Assembly: GCA_022821805.1 (NCBI GenBank)
Contig: JAJECX010000041.1
Span: 1-64,000 of the forward strand
Reading direction: 5' to 3'
Source of the DNA: Anaerolineae bacterium
GTDB taxonomy: Bacteria > Chloroflexota > Anaerolineae > Aggregatilineales > Phototrophicaceae
DNA: 64,000 nt
Position 1 is the first letter of the stretch. Each line of letters starts with the position of its first letter. A model generated the notes under the pieces. The model had not been told where the DNA came from. It saw only the letters and a list, made by a program, of their open reading frames with translations, and did no database searches. The position numbers were made by a program, and so were the translations under genes. Positions 33,169-42,901 of the stretch are shown here, in pieces.

Positions 33169-34833
33169 TTATCCCTCAATCGTCCACTTGTGGATGTCGG
33201 CGGTATAGCCGTAAAAGACCCAGAAGGGCGCCGGCTCGTAGTTGCCGACGCGGGCGTTGGCTGTCTGCCAGATATTGGGCACGAAGGACCAGTCGTAAGC
33301 CAGATCTTCATGGGCAATCCGCTGAATCTCGCGATAGATAGCGCCGCGCTCGTCGGTGCTGCAACCGGGGACGGTGCGCGCTTCGTCGATCAGCGCGTCA
33401 ATCGCCGGGTTGACGTAGGAAGCCAGGTTGTTGCCGCTGCCCGGGATATCCTGACGACTGTCGATCAGCGTCATGAAGTCGTTGGCATCGGGCGCGCCGC
33501 CGGTGCCGCCGCTATTGCTCATTGAAGTGGCGTCATACATCTGACCCAAATAGATGTCGCTGATGTAATTCGCCCATTCCACCTTCTCCAGCGTGACATC
33601 AAAGCCGATGTCTTTCAGTTGATCCTGCGCGACCAGCACGTGCGTCTCGAACATCAGCAGGATATCGCTGTAGGAGATGAGGAATTCGAGGCGCTGTCCA
33701 TCTTTTTCGCGCACGCCATCGCCATCGGAATCAACCCAGCCGGCGTCTTCAAGGATTTGCATCGCGCCTTCGGGATCATAGGGGTAGGGTTGCAGGTCGT
33801 TGTTGTACGCCCAGCCGATGGCCGGGTTGACCGCGCCGATCAGCCGCGTGCCGCCTTGGTCGCCGCCCATTGTCGCCAGCACATCGCTCTTGTTGTAGCC
33901 CATCGCCACTGCCTTGCGCACGGCCGGATCGCTGAAGATCGGGTGCGGAACCTGGTCGATTGCATTGCCGTCTTCATCGTAAGCGGCGGATGGATGCTCG
34001 GGATCTACCCAATTGAGGGCGAAGAACTTGACCGACATCTGCGGGAAGATCTCCCATTGCAAGTTGCTGGTGTCGGCAATCTGGCTGAAAAGATCACCGT
34101 GCAGATAGGTGTAATCGACCTCCGCCGCCTGAATCGATTGCAGCGCGACCGCCTGCTCCTTGATATTGCGGTTGATCAGATAGGGAATGCCGACCTCGCC
34201 GCCCCACCAATCGGGATTGGCGTGATAGCTCTGGTAGGAATCCGGCTCCCAGGCGTCGAGGATGTAGGGACCGCCGCTGATGCCGACCGGTTCGGTCGAG
34301 ACCATATTGTCTTCAAAGTCGCTGAAGTCTTCGGCGAAGAGATGCGACGGCATGAAACGTACGCCGCCCAATTGGCTGAACGCGGCGCAGTCCAATTCCT
34401 TCAAGACAACTTCATAGGTCTTGTCGTCGACAACGCGCACTTCCTCGACCGCGGCCACCTCGGTCTCCTGGATCGAAGCGACCACATCCGACTGGATCGC
34501 GTCGATGACGAACTTGATATCATGCGATGTGATCGGCATGCCATCCGACCAATTGGCGTCTTCGCGGATGTTGAAGGTATAGGTCAAGCCGTCTTCGGAA
34601 ATCTCCCAGGTGGTCAAGCCTGGGACCGGCGCGGAGGATGCCGCGTCAATTTCGTATGGCTTGGGCCAGAGGACGCTGTAGGCTTGGAACGAGGCGCCAT
34701 CGCTGCCGAGGGCCGGATTGAAGGTGCTGATATTGCCGAAGCCGCGAATGACGATGGTCTCGGCGTCTTGCGCGATCACAAATGCCACCGAAAGCACAAG
34801 CAGCAGGATCGCCACATACTTAAGGATTCTCAT
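33169..34833 (-). CDS. Peptide-type ABC transporter substrate-binding protein (family 5)
   Basis: The 554-residue exported protein starts MRILKYVAILLLVLSVAFVIAQ (signal peptide). It shows the family 5 features: DGLTYTFNIREDANWSDGMPITSHDIKFV, KAVAMGYNKSDVLATM, and PYPYDPEGAMQILEDAGW with DSDGDGVREKDG. A GAGGAGA site ends 6 bases before the ATG at 34833; the ATG 18 bp further upstream overlaps that site and is rejected. It is convergent with the two Dpp-type permease genes, which it probably serves. The ligand could be an oligopeptide or a sugar. Confidence 0.92.
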   Translation of the reverse strand: MRILKYVAILLLVLSVAFVIAQDAETIVIRGFGNISTFNPALGSDGASFQAYSVLWPKPYEIDAASSAPVPGLTTWEISEDGLTYTFNIREDANWSDGMPITSHDIKFVIDAIQSDVVASIQETEVAAVEEVRVVDDKTYEVVLKELDCAAFSQLGGVRFMPSHLFAEDFSDFEDNMVSTEPVGISGGPYILDAWEPDSYQSYHANPDWWGGEVGIPYLINRNIKEQAVALQSIQAAEVDYTYLHGDLFSQIADTSNLQWEIFPQMSVKFFALNWVDPEHPSAAYDEDGNAIDQVPHPIFSDPAVRKAVAMGYNKSDVLATMGGDQGGTRLIGAVNPAIGWAYNNDLQPYPYDPEGAMQILEDAGWVDSDGDGVREKDGQRLEFLISYSDILLMFETHVLVAQDQLKDIGFDVTLEKVEWANYISDIYLGQMYDATSMSNSGGTGGAPDANDFMTLIDSRQDIPGSGNNLASYVNPAIDALIDEARTVPGCSTDERGAIYREIQRIAHEDLAYDWSFVPNIWQTANARVGNYEPAPFWVFYGYTADIHKWTIEG

Positions 34834-34971
34834 GGTATTCTCCTCTTTCAAACTTTATGAACAGCTTATGCAAACTACGTCCAACTGTCGAATATAACAC
34901 TTTCGGCGGGCGTTTACGAAAAGTGATGCCGTTCGCGCGCGCTACTGCCTGAGATTGCTATGGATAAAGCC

Positions 34972-35000
34972 TTGCGCGACTAGAACAAAAGTGCTAGGAT
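34972..35000 (+). promoter_or_regulatory. recA promoter with a LexA-like operator in the spacer
   Basis: TTGCGC and TAGGAT are 17 bp apart. Between and overlapping them lies TAGAAC-AAAA-GTGCTA (34981-34996), an inverted repeat with one mismatch. It is one base from the Gram-positive-type SOS box GAAC-N4-GTTC. It is 75 bp upstream of the recA ATG, so LexA binding there would block RNA polymerase. Confidence 0.5.
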
Positions 35001-35071
35001 CGGCAATATAGCGAAATCAGGTTGGAAACACTACACTTAGGCAGGCAGCTAGAGGAAGCGAGACGAGGGCG

Positions 35072-36142
<1,071 letters not shown>

Positions 36143-36183
36143 GGCTACATTACATACATGACAATCCGCCACAGAGCAGTTGA

Positions 36184-36212
36184 TTGGACAGCTAATCACT
36201 TTGAGATATACT
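36184..36212 (+). promoter_or_regulatory. Sigma-70-type promoter of the HEPN-pentapeptide gene
   Basis: TTGGAC and TATACT are separated by exactly 17 bp, 58 bp before the ATG at 36270. Confidence 0.6.
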
Positions 36213-36269
36213 TCGCTGATATTCTCGCTTTTCTGAGAGACAGTTTCGCGTATAGGTGGAGCGTCGACG

Positions 36270-37432
36270 ATGGCTGAAGACAACTACGGTTATGTGGGAA
36301 GTGTTTTAGACGCAGTGCGAGATGGACTAGCACCTTACGTTCTCACGCGGTACAAGCAGAGACATGAAGCGGAACACTATTTGAAGATATTGCGAGATAC
36401 ATTAGAGGGAAACTCACCCAAGCGTCGCCTTCAATTTGATAGCGAAGGAGAAGCTTTGCTAGAAATTGATGCTGCAGGATGGCTAAACGCGATAGTGCTT
36501 TACCGTGCGCCATTCTCGAAGGAACTGGGAAGGAAGATTCGAGGCAACGACGAAAATGCAAAGAATGCTATTAATCTCGCTAGTGAGTTGCTCCTGGCTC
36601 GCAATAGGTGGGCGCATCGGAAACGCCGTGATGTATTACCGACGAAGACGTCTACCGCGTCGCTGATTCTGCATTTCGCTTGCTTAGAGCCGTCAAGGCA
36701 GATGCCAAGGCCGCAATTATAGAGGAAGTTAAACGTAAATTCGGCGAGAAGCTCTACGTTCCAGAAGAAATACCTAGCGAAACTGTTGATCCGGAACCAC
36801 AGCCAGCGCCGACCGCCGAACCAATCGTGCAGATTGTGCGCGAGCCGCCGCCCCACATTGATCTCAGCGGCGCCGAACTTCGTAAGATGGACTTGCGACA
36901 CCGAAAACTTCGTTTTGCAATCCTATCCAGCGCAAAGCTGGAGGAATCAAACTTGCGAGAGGAGAATCTCACAGAGGCACAATTGGACCGTGCGGACTTA
37001 CGTAGTGCTGACTTGTCACACGCAGTGCTTGCGCGCGCCAGCCTCCGAATGGCAAATTTAAACGAATCATCGCTCTCGCATTCCGTTCTGCACCGGGCAA
37101 AGCTGAGTAGTGCCAAGCTTAGAAACGCAAATATGGAGTTCGCAAACATGCAGTACGTTGATTTGACAAAGGCTGATATGGACTCGGCAAATCTGAAAGA
37201 TGCAGACCTTCGCTACACCAATCTAACCAATACGAATCTTGTTGGCACTGATTTGCGAGGCGCCAAACTGCTAGGGGCAATATTAAAGGGTGCCACATTA
37301 AAGTGGGAAGGACGCGACTTCTTCAGAAAATCGCCTACCAAAGTTGTGTTCGACGAAACGACCGTCCTCCCAGACGGCAGCTATTGGACCGAAGACACCG
37401 ACATGACCAAGTTCACCGGTCCCCCAAAATAG
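36270..37432 (+). pseudogene. HEPN (Swt1-like) - pentapeptide-repeat protein, frameshifted
   Basis: Two frames make one gene. The first (36270-36722) encodes an all-helical domain ending in the HEPN ribonuclease motif R111-N-R-W-A-H116 and resembles Swt1-family HEPN domains. The second frame, entered at about 36641, continues DEDVYRVADSAFRLLRAVKADAKA, the natural end of that domain. It then has a Pro-rich linker and about 20 pentapeptide repeats (A/S-D/N-L-x-x, about 36870-37300) forming a beta-helix. The frames join if one base is added near 36640. Overall it would be about 387 residues. It is AT-rich, unlike recA upstream. The break could be a real mutation or a sequencing error. Confidence 0.7.
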
Positions 37433-37479
37433 GGTGCCGGAGCGCATTTGCTACTCTCGCGATGTCATATTGAAGCTGC

Positions 37480-37508
37480 TTGAGTATGCGCAGAAGATCT
37501 GCTACCAT
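37480..37508 (+). promoter_or_regulatory. Weak putative promoter
   Basis: TTGAGT and TACCAT are 17 bp apart, 19 bp before the ATG at 37527. This is a modest match. Confidence 0.3.
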
Positions 37509-37526
37509 TAGGGTGACCAAGAGACT

Positions 37527-37694
37527 ATGCGAAGGTTTGCAGTGAAAGACCTGACCGCTCCGTATGTTTCGTTCATAGTTTTGTTTGCGGCTGTGACAGC
37601 CGTCTTGATTATCCAGCGAGGGCATACGACCCAAGACATTCTGGCGTATCTGACGTTTGTGTTTATCGTGGTGTATTCAGTGCATCGCCGATAG
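37527..37694 (+). CDS. Very small two-helix membrane protein
   Basis: The 55-residue protein has two hydrophobic stretches, APYVSFIVLFAAVTAVLII and DILAYLTFVFIVVYSV, with a basic C-terminus. No family is recognised. The stop codon TAG is immediately followed by the ATG of the next membrane-protein gene, a strong sign of a coupled two-gene unit. It is located in the AT-rich island after the HEPN-pentapeptide gene. Confidence 0.5.
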   Translation: MRRFAVKDLTAPYVSFIVLFAAVTAVLIIQRGHTTQDILAYLTFVFIVVYSVHRR

Positions 37695-37994
37695 ATGCGG
37701 TTTAGCTACCATCAGGTCATTACAGTTTTAGCCATCGGCTCTGGCTTCGTCCTCATGTATAATGGGACGGGAGGAGTTGAAGTGTTTCTTTACTTATGCG
37801 GCGTAACCATCGTCGCCACTGTCGTGATCCCGAACAGGCGAGTAGATATCGGCATTCAACTGCGAAGCTTCAAACTGAGGCTAAGGTCTTTGCCAGAATC
37901 GCAGGAACTTAGCCCGCCCAGCTTGGATCAGAAAGCTTCCGTCGATGATCCGACTGCGACGAATCCAGAGCATAATATGGGCGAACGTGAGTAA
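37695..37994 (+). CDS. Small membrane protein with charged tail
   Basis: The 99-residue protein has two transmembrane segments near the N-terminus (VITVLAIGSGFVLMYNG and VFLYLCGVTIVATVVIP) and a ~50-residue hydrophilic cytoplasmic-type tail. The ATG abuts the previous stop codon without a gap. No homologue family is recognised. It is AT-rich like its neighbours. Confidence 0.55.
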   Translation: MRFSYHQVITVLAIGSGFVLMYNGTGGVEVFLYLCGVTIVATVVIPNRRVDIGIQLRSFKLRLRSLPESQELSPPSLDQKASVDDPTATNPEHNMGERE

Positions 37995-38006
37995 GCATTC
38001 TTCTAC

Positions 38007-38306
38007 CTAATTCCCCCGCTGAGCCGCCCACGCCTCCTCGCTGACCAACTCGCCATTCTCGACGCTGCTGTCTTTGAAGCGCTTGTTCTTGTCGAAGTAC
38101 AGCTCAATCTCGGCTTGAAAGGGACAGCGCGCGGCGCTCGCCACTTTGCGGCACCAGTATCCCTTGCCGTCGTCCGTCTGCGACAGGTCATTCAGCGGAT
38201 CGACCCGCACCCGCAGGATCTCCTTGCACATCTTCGGTTGCACGTAGAAGTAGATGCCGCGGTCTTCGTTGCGGCCGCCGCCGAATAGACTTTTGAGGAA
38301 GTTCAC
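38007..38306 (-). CDS. Hypothetical conserved-looking small protein with three cysteines
   Basis: The 99-residue soluble protein begins MNFLKSLFGGGRNEDRGIYFYVQPKMCKEI. Cysteines at 27, 52 and 61 and the pattern KGYWCRKVASAARCPFQAEIELYFDKNKR suggest a compact, possibly zinc-binding beta fold. GGAATCGACC lies before the ATG. Function is unknown. It is a stand-alone gene, GC-rich like the core genome. Confidence 0.65.
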   Translation of the reverse strand: MNFLKSLFGGGRNEDRGIYFYVQPKMCKEILRVRVDPLNDLSQTDDGKGYWCRKVASAARCPFQAEIELYFDKNKRFKDSSVENGELVSEEAWAAQRGN

Positions 38307-38369
38307 GGTCGATTCCTTTCGTACTGGTCGCGCATAGGAAATCGAACACCATTATAGCGCAGTTGTATC

Positions 38370-38481
38370 ACCCCCATCCCTCGACCCCTTCCCCCATCAA
38401 GAGGGAAGGGGAGCTAACACAACATGGCAAGTTGCGAAAAAAGTCCCTCCCTCGTTCTGGGGGAGGGATTTAGGGTGGGGG
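38370..38481. repeat. Palindromic repeat, family A, without nested modules
   Basis: ACCCCCATCCC ... CCCCTTCCCCCATCAAGAGGGAAGGGGAG ... CCCTCCCTCGTTCTGGGGGAGGGATT ... GGGTGGGGG. Both hairpin loops are empty, which shows the bare form of the element. Its right arm supplies the final codons and stop of surE. Confidence 0.85.
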
Positions 38482-39243
38482 CAGCTGCAGATCCCAGGCT
38501 TCCAGATTTGCCATGAACTGATGCGCCGTCATATCGAGATGCACCGGCGTGACGCTGACATAATCGCGATGCACTGCCCAGACATCGGTGCCGAGCTCAT
38601 CGGTATTGGCGGCGGGCGGCTCGCCGCGAATTTGCACTAGTCCATCGTCCACTTCGACCAGGTAGTCACGGTAGTCGCGTAGGCCTTGGCGCGTCAGCCG
38701 GATGCCGCGCAAATCCTGCAGCCGGCTTACCGGCGGCACATTGACGTTCAGGATCGTGAAGGGTGGCAAGCCATTTGCTAGCACCATTTTAACGATGGGC
38801 AGCGCCACTTGGGCCGCCACGCGATAGTTGTCGAGGCAGTCTGCGTCAGCCTGCGCCAGCGAGAAAGCGACGGCGGGGATGCCGTTAATCACCGCTTCCA
38901 ATGCCGCCGCCACCGTTCCGCTGTAGGTCAAGTCCTGCGCCATATTTTCCCCGCGATTGATGCCGGAGACAACGATGTCCGGCTTGTCATCCACCAATCC
39001 CAATAGCGCCAACATGATGCAGTCGGCCGGCGAGCCATCGACCGCCAGCGTTGGAATATCGCTTCCTAGCGCGCAGCGCGAATATGCGATGTCCTGGAAG
39101 AGCGTGATCTTGTGCCCGCTGGCGCTTTGATTGACCGCCGGCGCGCAGACTTGCACTTCCCCCAGCGGGCGCATCGCCTGCGCCAGCGCCAGGATGCCGG
39201 GCGCGTCAAAGCCATCATCGTTGGTCACGATTATCGAAGTCAC
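38470..39243 (-). CDS. surE: 5'-nucleotidase SurE
   Basis: The 257-residue survival phosphatase hydrolyses nucleoside 5'-monophosphates. The N-terminal metal motif TNDDGFDAPGI is intact (D8, D9), followed by APAVNQSASGHKIT, VDGSPADCIMLALL and VSGINRGENMAQDLTYSGTVAAALEA. The last residues (LQLPPP) and the TAA stop are encoded by the arm of a palindromic repeat, so the natural C-terminus was probably altered when the repeat arrived. Confidence 0.95.
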   Translation of the reverse strand: MTSIIVTNDDGFDAPGILALAQAMRPLGEVQVCAPAVNQSASGHKITLFQDIAYSRCALGSDIPTLAVDGSPADCIMLALLGLVDDKPDIVVSGINRGENMAQDLTYSGTVAAALEAVINGIPAVAFSLAQADADCLDNYRVAAQVALPIVKMVLANGLPPFTILNVNVPPVSRLQDLRGIRLTRQGLRDYRDYLVEVDDGLVQIRGEPPAANTDELGTDVWAVHRDYVSVTPVHLDMTAHQFMANLEAWDLQLPPP

Positions 39244-39332
39244 AGACCTTGTCCTTCCCGATGCGATTGCTGATGCTGAATGAAATGTGAAGCGCAGCGC
39301 AATTGGCGCGGGCGCGATGCCGAATGAGGCCG

Positions 39333-40601
39333 CTAGCCGCAGTCGCCCGGCTGCAGAATGAAAGCTGCGCTATTGCCGGCGTTATCGGTTTCGTCCGTTT
39401 CCGGCAGGTGATTCCCGCTGTCAACCACGACGCGAATGAATTGCTCTTGGCCGGCATGGGTCGTGAGCGTCAAAGGGAATTCGACCGTGTCTTCTTCCTC
39501 CGCCTCCAGGGTCTTGAGGTAGGCGAGCGGCGGATTCTCGAGGAGGGACGATCCATCGCTTATCAGTACTGGCTCGGCGATCACCCAAGCCACGTTTCCC
39601 GCCTCGTCTGTGCCTTCGTTGCGAATGCGCGCCCGCGCCGTCGTCTGCTGATTGCATACGATTGGCGGCGCCAACTGCACATCAATGACGACCAGATTGA
39701 CGCCTTGTTCTGCGGGCATGGGCGGTCCCGTCTCTATTGGCAAGCCTGAGGTGTCTCCACCCGGTTGCACAAACTCGGCGTAAACCCAAGCGTCAGACAG
39801 ATCATTGTAGGCGATCCGATACCATTCGCGCGAGGGATTCACCGCGACGAGCATCACCTCAAGGTTTTCGTCGAGGTTGCCCACCAGGTCATAGGTGGCG
39901 CCGGGACCGATGCGTATCCGCGCCGGTTGGGTCATCGTGCCGGCGACGCGGCTTGCGCCTGTGACAGCGGGCTCGGTCGGCGCTGACGGCGGCTGTTCTG
40001 GTGGCTGCTCGCCATCCGCGGCGGCGTCCGGCTGCCTGTCTGCGGTCGCATCCCGCGGCTCGGGCGAGACTGTATCTTGCCTCGCGGTTCCGCCGGTCGT
40101 TGACGATTCGGCGCTCGACTCGGCAATCACAAGAATGTTCACGTCCTCGCGGGCAAATTCGCCATCGCCGCGCTCCGCCAGCACAGAAATCTTGAATTCT
40201 CCGGTGTTGCTGGTGGGCCAGTCGATCGTCAGCGGCAGAACAGCCGCATTGGTTTCGTTCGGATTGACTTTCTCGCCCAGCAGCGCGTCATCCAGCAGTA
40301 CGCTGATCCGAGCCAAATCGGGACCGGCGTTTTCCACCCGCGCTTGCACGATAACAGTGGCGCCGGCGAGAAATGTTTGATTGGGCGCGGGCGCTGCGAT
40401 ATGTATTATCGGCGGTCCCTCAAAGGTTGTGGGCGCGCCTTCGCCCGTGAAGCCAAGGTTGCAGCCAGCGCATACCAATAAGACCAGAATGAGCGCCAGT
40501 CGGTAAACTTTGACCCTTCCCGAAGCGACGCCAGATTGCACTGCGGATCTCCTGCCCGAATCGCGCTCAAGACTGGCGACTTTAACAGACATCAAGCGCA
40601 A
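39333..40601 (-). CDS. Lipoprotein with Ig-like, SH3-like and CARDB domains
   Basis: The protein has 422 residues. A lipobox LVCAGC gives lipidation at C47, after a hydrophobic stretch and an unusually long basic N-terminus (the start could be the ATG at 40592). Outer domains are an Ig-like fold (about 66-159), a Ser/Pro/Glu-rich linker (160-220), a bacterial SH3-like domain (221-280, MTQPARIRIGPGATYDLVGNL) and a CARDB-type adhesion domain (300-420, ending ETDETDNAGNSAAFIL). It is probably a surface protein binding cell wall or other polymers. Confidence 0.8.
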   Translation of the reverse strand: MRLMSVKVASLERDSGRRSAVQSGVASGRVKVYRLALILVLLVCAGCNLGFTGEGAPTTFEGPPIIHIAAPAPNQTFLAGATVIVQARVENAGPDLARISVLLDDALLGEKVNPNETNAAVLPLTIDWPTSNTGEFKISVLAERGDGEFAREDVNILVIAESSAESSTTGGTARQDTVSPEPRDATADRQPDAAADGEQPPEQPPSAPTEPAVTGASRVAGTMTQPARIRIGPGATYDLVGNLDENLEVMLVAVNPSREWYRIAYNDLSDAWVYAEFVQPGGDTSGLPIETGPPMPAEQGVNLVVIDVQLAPPIVCNQQTTARARIRNEGTDEAGNVAWVIAEPVLISDGSSLLENPPLAYLKTLEAEEEDTVEFPLTLTTHAGQEQFIRVVVDSGNHLPETDETDNAGNSAAFILQPGDCG

Positions 40602-40729
40602 TTGCGAGATATTTTAACCGACAGTATGCCAGCGGCGGCTTGAGGTTTCGCGTCCCGCAGGCTCGCGCAGTCTTTCGTTTCGGCTTGGTATTGTGTACCA
40701 TAATTGTGAGTTGGAAGTTACGGTCAATC

Positions 40730-41959
40730 ATGGTGGAGAACGCGCTACTGCGGGGCAAACGCATCATCCTCGGCGTCAGCGGAAGCATCGCCGTGTACAA
40801 GGCGGTTGATCTCGCCAGCAAGCTGACGCAAGCGGGCGCGCTGGTGGATGTCGTCATGACCGAAGCGGCGCAGCGTTTTATCCGCCCGCTCACCTTTCAA
40901 GCGGTCAGCGGGCGACCGGTCTACAGCGATATGTGGCGCACCGAGACAGCTGGCGGTTTGCCCAGCCATATCGCCCATATCGGATTGGCGGAAGCGGCCG
41001 ATTTGCTGCTGATCGCGCCGGCAACCGCCAACACCTTGGCGAAGCTGGCGCATGGGCTGGCTGACGATTTGCTCTCGGTCACAGCTTTAGCTGCCACCTG
41101 CCCGCTCGTTATCGCGCCGGCGATGGACGGCGGCATGTTCGACAATCCGGCGACACAAGCCAACCTTGAGATCCTTCGTGGGCGCGGCGCCCATCTGATT
41201 GAACCGGAGCAGGGACGCCTCGCCAGTGGGTTGGCGGGGAGCGGGCGACTGCCGGAGACGCCGACGCTGCTAGGACATATCCGGCGTGTGCTTGGAGCGG
41301 ATGGCCGCTTGTCCGGGCATAAACTGGTGGTCACCGCCGGCGGCACGCGCGAGGCGCTTGATCCGGTGCGTTACCTCACCAATCGCTCCTCCGGCAAACA
41401 AGGCTGCGCCATCGCGCAGGCGGCGATCGATGCCGGCGCCGAGGTCGTATTGATCTCCGCCGCCGATCTACCGGCGCCAGTTGGCGCGCGCTTGATTCCG
41501 GTGGATTCGGCTGAATCCATGCGCGCCGCCGTCCTTGAGCATGTGGCCGAGTCTTCCGCTTTGATTATGGCGGCTGCCGTCGCCGATTACCGACCGCGCA
41601 GCGTCTCTGAACAAAAGATCAAGAAATCGGACGATTCGCTAACGCTTCCGCTTGAGCGAACGCGCGATATTTTGCTGGCGGTCAAAGCCCAGCGCCAGCG
41701 ATCGGGTTATCCGATGATTGTTGTCGGCTTCGCCGCCGAGAGTGAAAATCTGGTGGAAAACGCCAGCGGCAAGCTGCAGTCCAAGGGGCTGGACCTTTTG
41801 TTCGCCAACGACATCAGCGCGGCTGATGCCGGCTTCGCGGTCGATACGAATCGCGTTGTCGCGCTTGATATGGATGGCGGCTTAAAAGCGATTGACCTGA
41901 CCAGCAAAGCGGCGATCGGCGCTTATATCATTGAGCGGGTCGGCGGATTGCTGGCTTAG
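40730..41959 (+). CDS. coaBC: Bifunctional phosphopantothenoylcysteine decarboxylase/synthetase
   Basis: The 409-residue CoA-biosynthesis enzyme's flavin-dependent decarboxylase half starts KRIILGVSGSIAVYKAVDLASKL and contains the PAMDGGMFDNPA active-site loop. The synthetase half starts at LVVTAGGTREALDPVRYLTNRSSGKQG and has the KKSDDSLTLPLERTRDIL motif. The start is set at the ATG at 40730. The 30 in-frame codons upstream are not part of the fold. Confidence 0.95.
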   Translation: MVENALLRGKRIILGVSGSIAVYKAVDLASKLTQAGALVDVVMTEAAQRFIRPLTFQAVSGRPVYSDMWRTETAGGLPSHIAHIGLAEAADLLLIAPATANTLAKLAHGLADDLLSVTALAATCPLVIAPAMDGGMFDNPATQANLEILRGRGAHLIEPEQGRLASGLAGSGRLPETPTLLGHIRRVLGADGRLSGHKLVVTAGGTREALDPVRYLTNRSSGKQGCAIAQAAIDAGAEVVLISAADLPAPVGARLIPVDSAESMRAAVLEHVAESSALIMAAAVADYRPRSVSEQKIKKSDDSLTLPLERTRDILLAVKAQRQRSGYPMIVVGFAAESENLVENASGKLQSKGLDLLFANDISAADAGFAVDTNRVVALDMDGGLKAIDLTSKAAIGAYIIERVGGLLA

Positions 41960-42444
41960 TTTGGCGACGCCGCTTGGCTCAGCTGTCCCAATTCATAAAG
42001 CGCCTGACAATGGGCCACATAGGCGGACAAGGTCTGCCGGCAGCCAATTCTGTAATAGGCGGCTAAGTCGGGGACGCCGGCTTGGTCAAAGCCGTCCTGC
42101 TCATAGACGACGCGTGTTCCACTCGCTTCTTCAGTGAATGCCAGCGCAATCCGCGTCTCGTTCTGCCAAGTGGGGTCTTGCCAGGTATAGGTCAGTCGAG
42201 TCGGCGGCTGGAAAAGGGTTATGCGCCCGATCTCGTATTCGCTCTCATCCAGAAAGGTTTCGTAATAGCGCCCGCCCACTTGCGGCTCAAAGCGAATATG
42301 CAAGTTACCGGTGCCAGCCGGCGCGAAGCTGTAGGGGAATACGCCGCGCCGGGGCCACCAGATGTCCATTCCCTGGACGAAGGTGTCGAAGGCCTGCTCC
42401 GGCGGGAGGGGGACTATTACCGTTAGACGTAGGTCTGGCATCAT
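41956..42444 (-). CDS. SRPBCC / AHSA1-like domain protein
   Basis: The 162-residue protein has the START-like fold pattern of activator-of-Hsp90 homologues: VIVPLPPEQAFDTFVQGMDIWWP, GGRYYETFLDESEYEIGRITLFQPPTRLTYTW and a terminal long helix. Such proteins bind hydrophobic ligands or act as small-molecule hydrolases; no specific role can be given. It is convergent with coaBC and overlaps its stop by 4 bp. Confidence 0.8.
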   Translation of the reverse strand: MMPDLRLTVIVPLPPEQAFDTFVQGMDIWWPRRGVFPYSFAPAGTGNLHIRFEPQVGGRYYETFLDESEYEIGRITLFQPPTRLTYTWQDPTWQNETRIALAFTEEASGTRVVYEQDGFDQAGVPDLAAYYRIGCRQTLSAYVAHCQALYELGQLSQAASPN

Positions 42445-42478
42445 GCTTTATGCCGACGACTGAATTTGCCGCGCTTAC

Positions 42479-42901
42479 TTACTCTGTGGACACAAGGCTT
42501 AATTGAACCAGTTCGCGCGAGCGATAAAAGCAGATATCCACCAAGTAAAAGAAATTCAACTGACCTAGTACTACGGGCACATCATTTGCGCGCGTCCAGC
42601 CGAAGAGTATTCTAAGCGGATGCCAACTGCCTATGACCAAGTCAGCCACTAACTTCTTCGTTTCCAATTCGCCGCCGAAACCTTCCAAGTGCCATAAGTC
42701 GGGCTGTCGCGACCAATCCGCTCCTAAAGCCAGTCCCATCGCGTAAGGCAGGATACTCGTGTCCGCGCCACTGTCAAGCATTGCGCTCGTGTCAATCGAA
42801 TTCCTGTGATACCTGATGCTGACCGGAATGAAAGGACGCGCTAGCTGATCGTCAACATACTCTGTGCTAAGAATGTATGGAAAAGAAAGCGATTCAGCCA
42901 T
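42479..42901 (-). CDS. Retropepsin-like aspartic protease
   Basis: The 140-residue protein has the single-domain retropepsin signature AMLDSGADTSILPY (catalytic D43) and a second glycine motif VPVVLGQLNFF. That is the size expected for a homodimeric aspartic protease. The ATG overlaps the stop region of the 75-residue gene upstream by 8 bp, which resembles toxin-antitoxin coupling. Substrate is unknown. It could process its partner. Confidence 0.75.
   Translation of the reverse strand: MAESLSFPYILSTEYVDDQLARPFIPVSIRYHRNSIDTSAMLDSGADTSILPYAMGLALGADWSRQPDLWHLEGFGGELETKKLVADLVIGSWHPLRILFGWTRANDVPVVLGQLNFFYLVDICFYRSRELVQLSLVSTE

Noticed and set aside
33619..34860. 413-codon open frame antisense to the peptide-binding protein
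   Set aside because: Shadow frame of a GC-rich gene; no motif, and the minus-strand gene has a ribosome site, signal peptide and family matches.
36630..36650. Programmed ribosomal frameshift in the HEPN-pentapeptide gene
   Set aside because: No slippery heptamer or downstream structure is apparent; a simple missing base explains it better.
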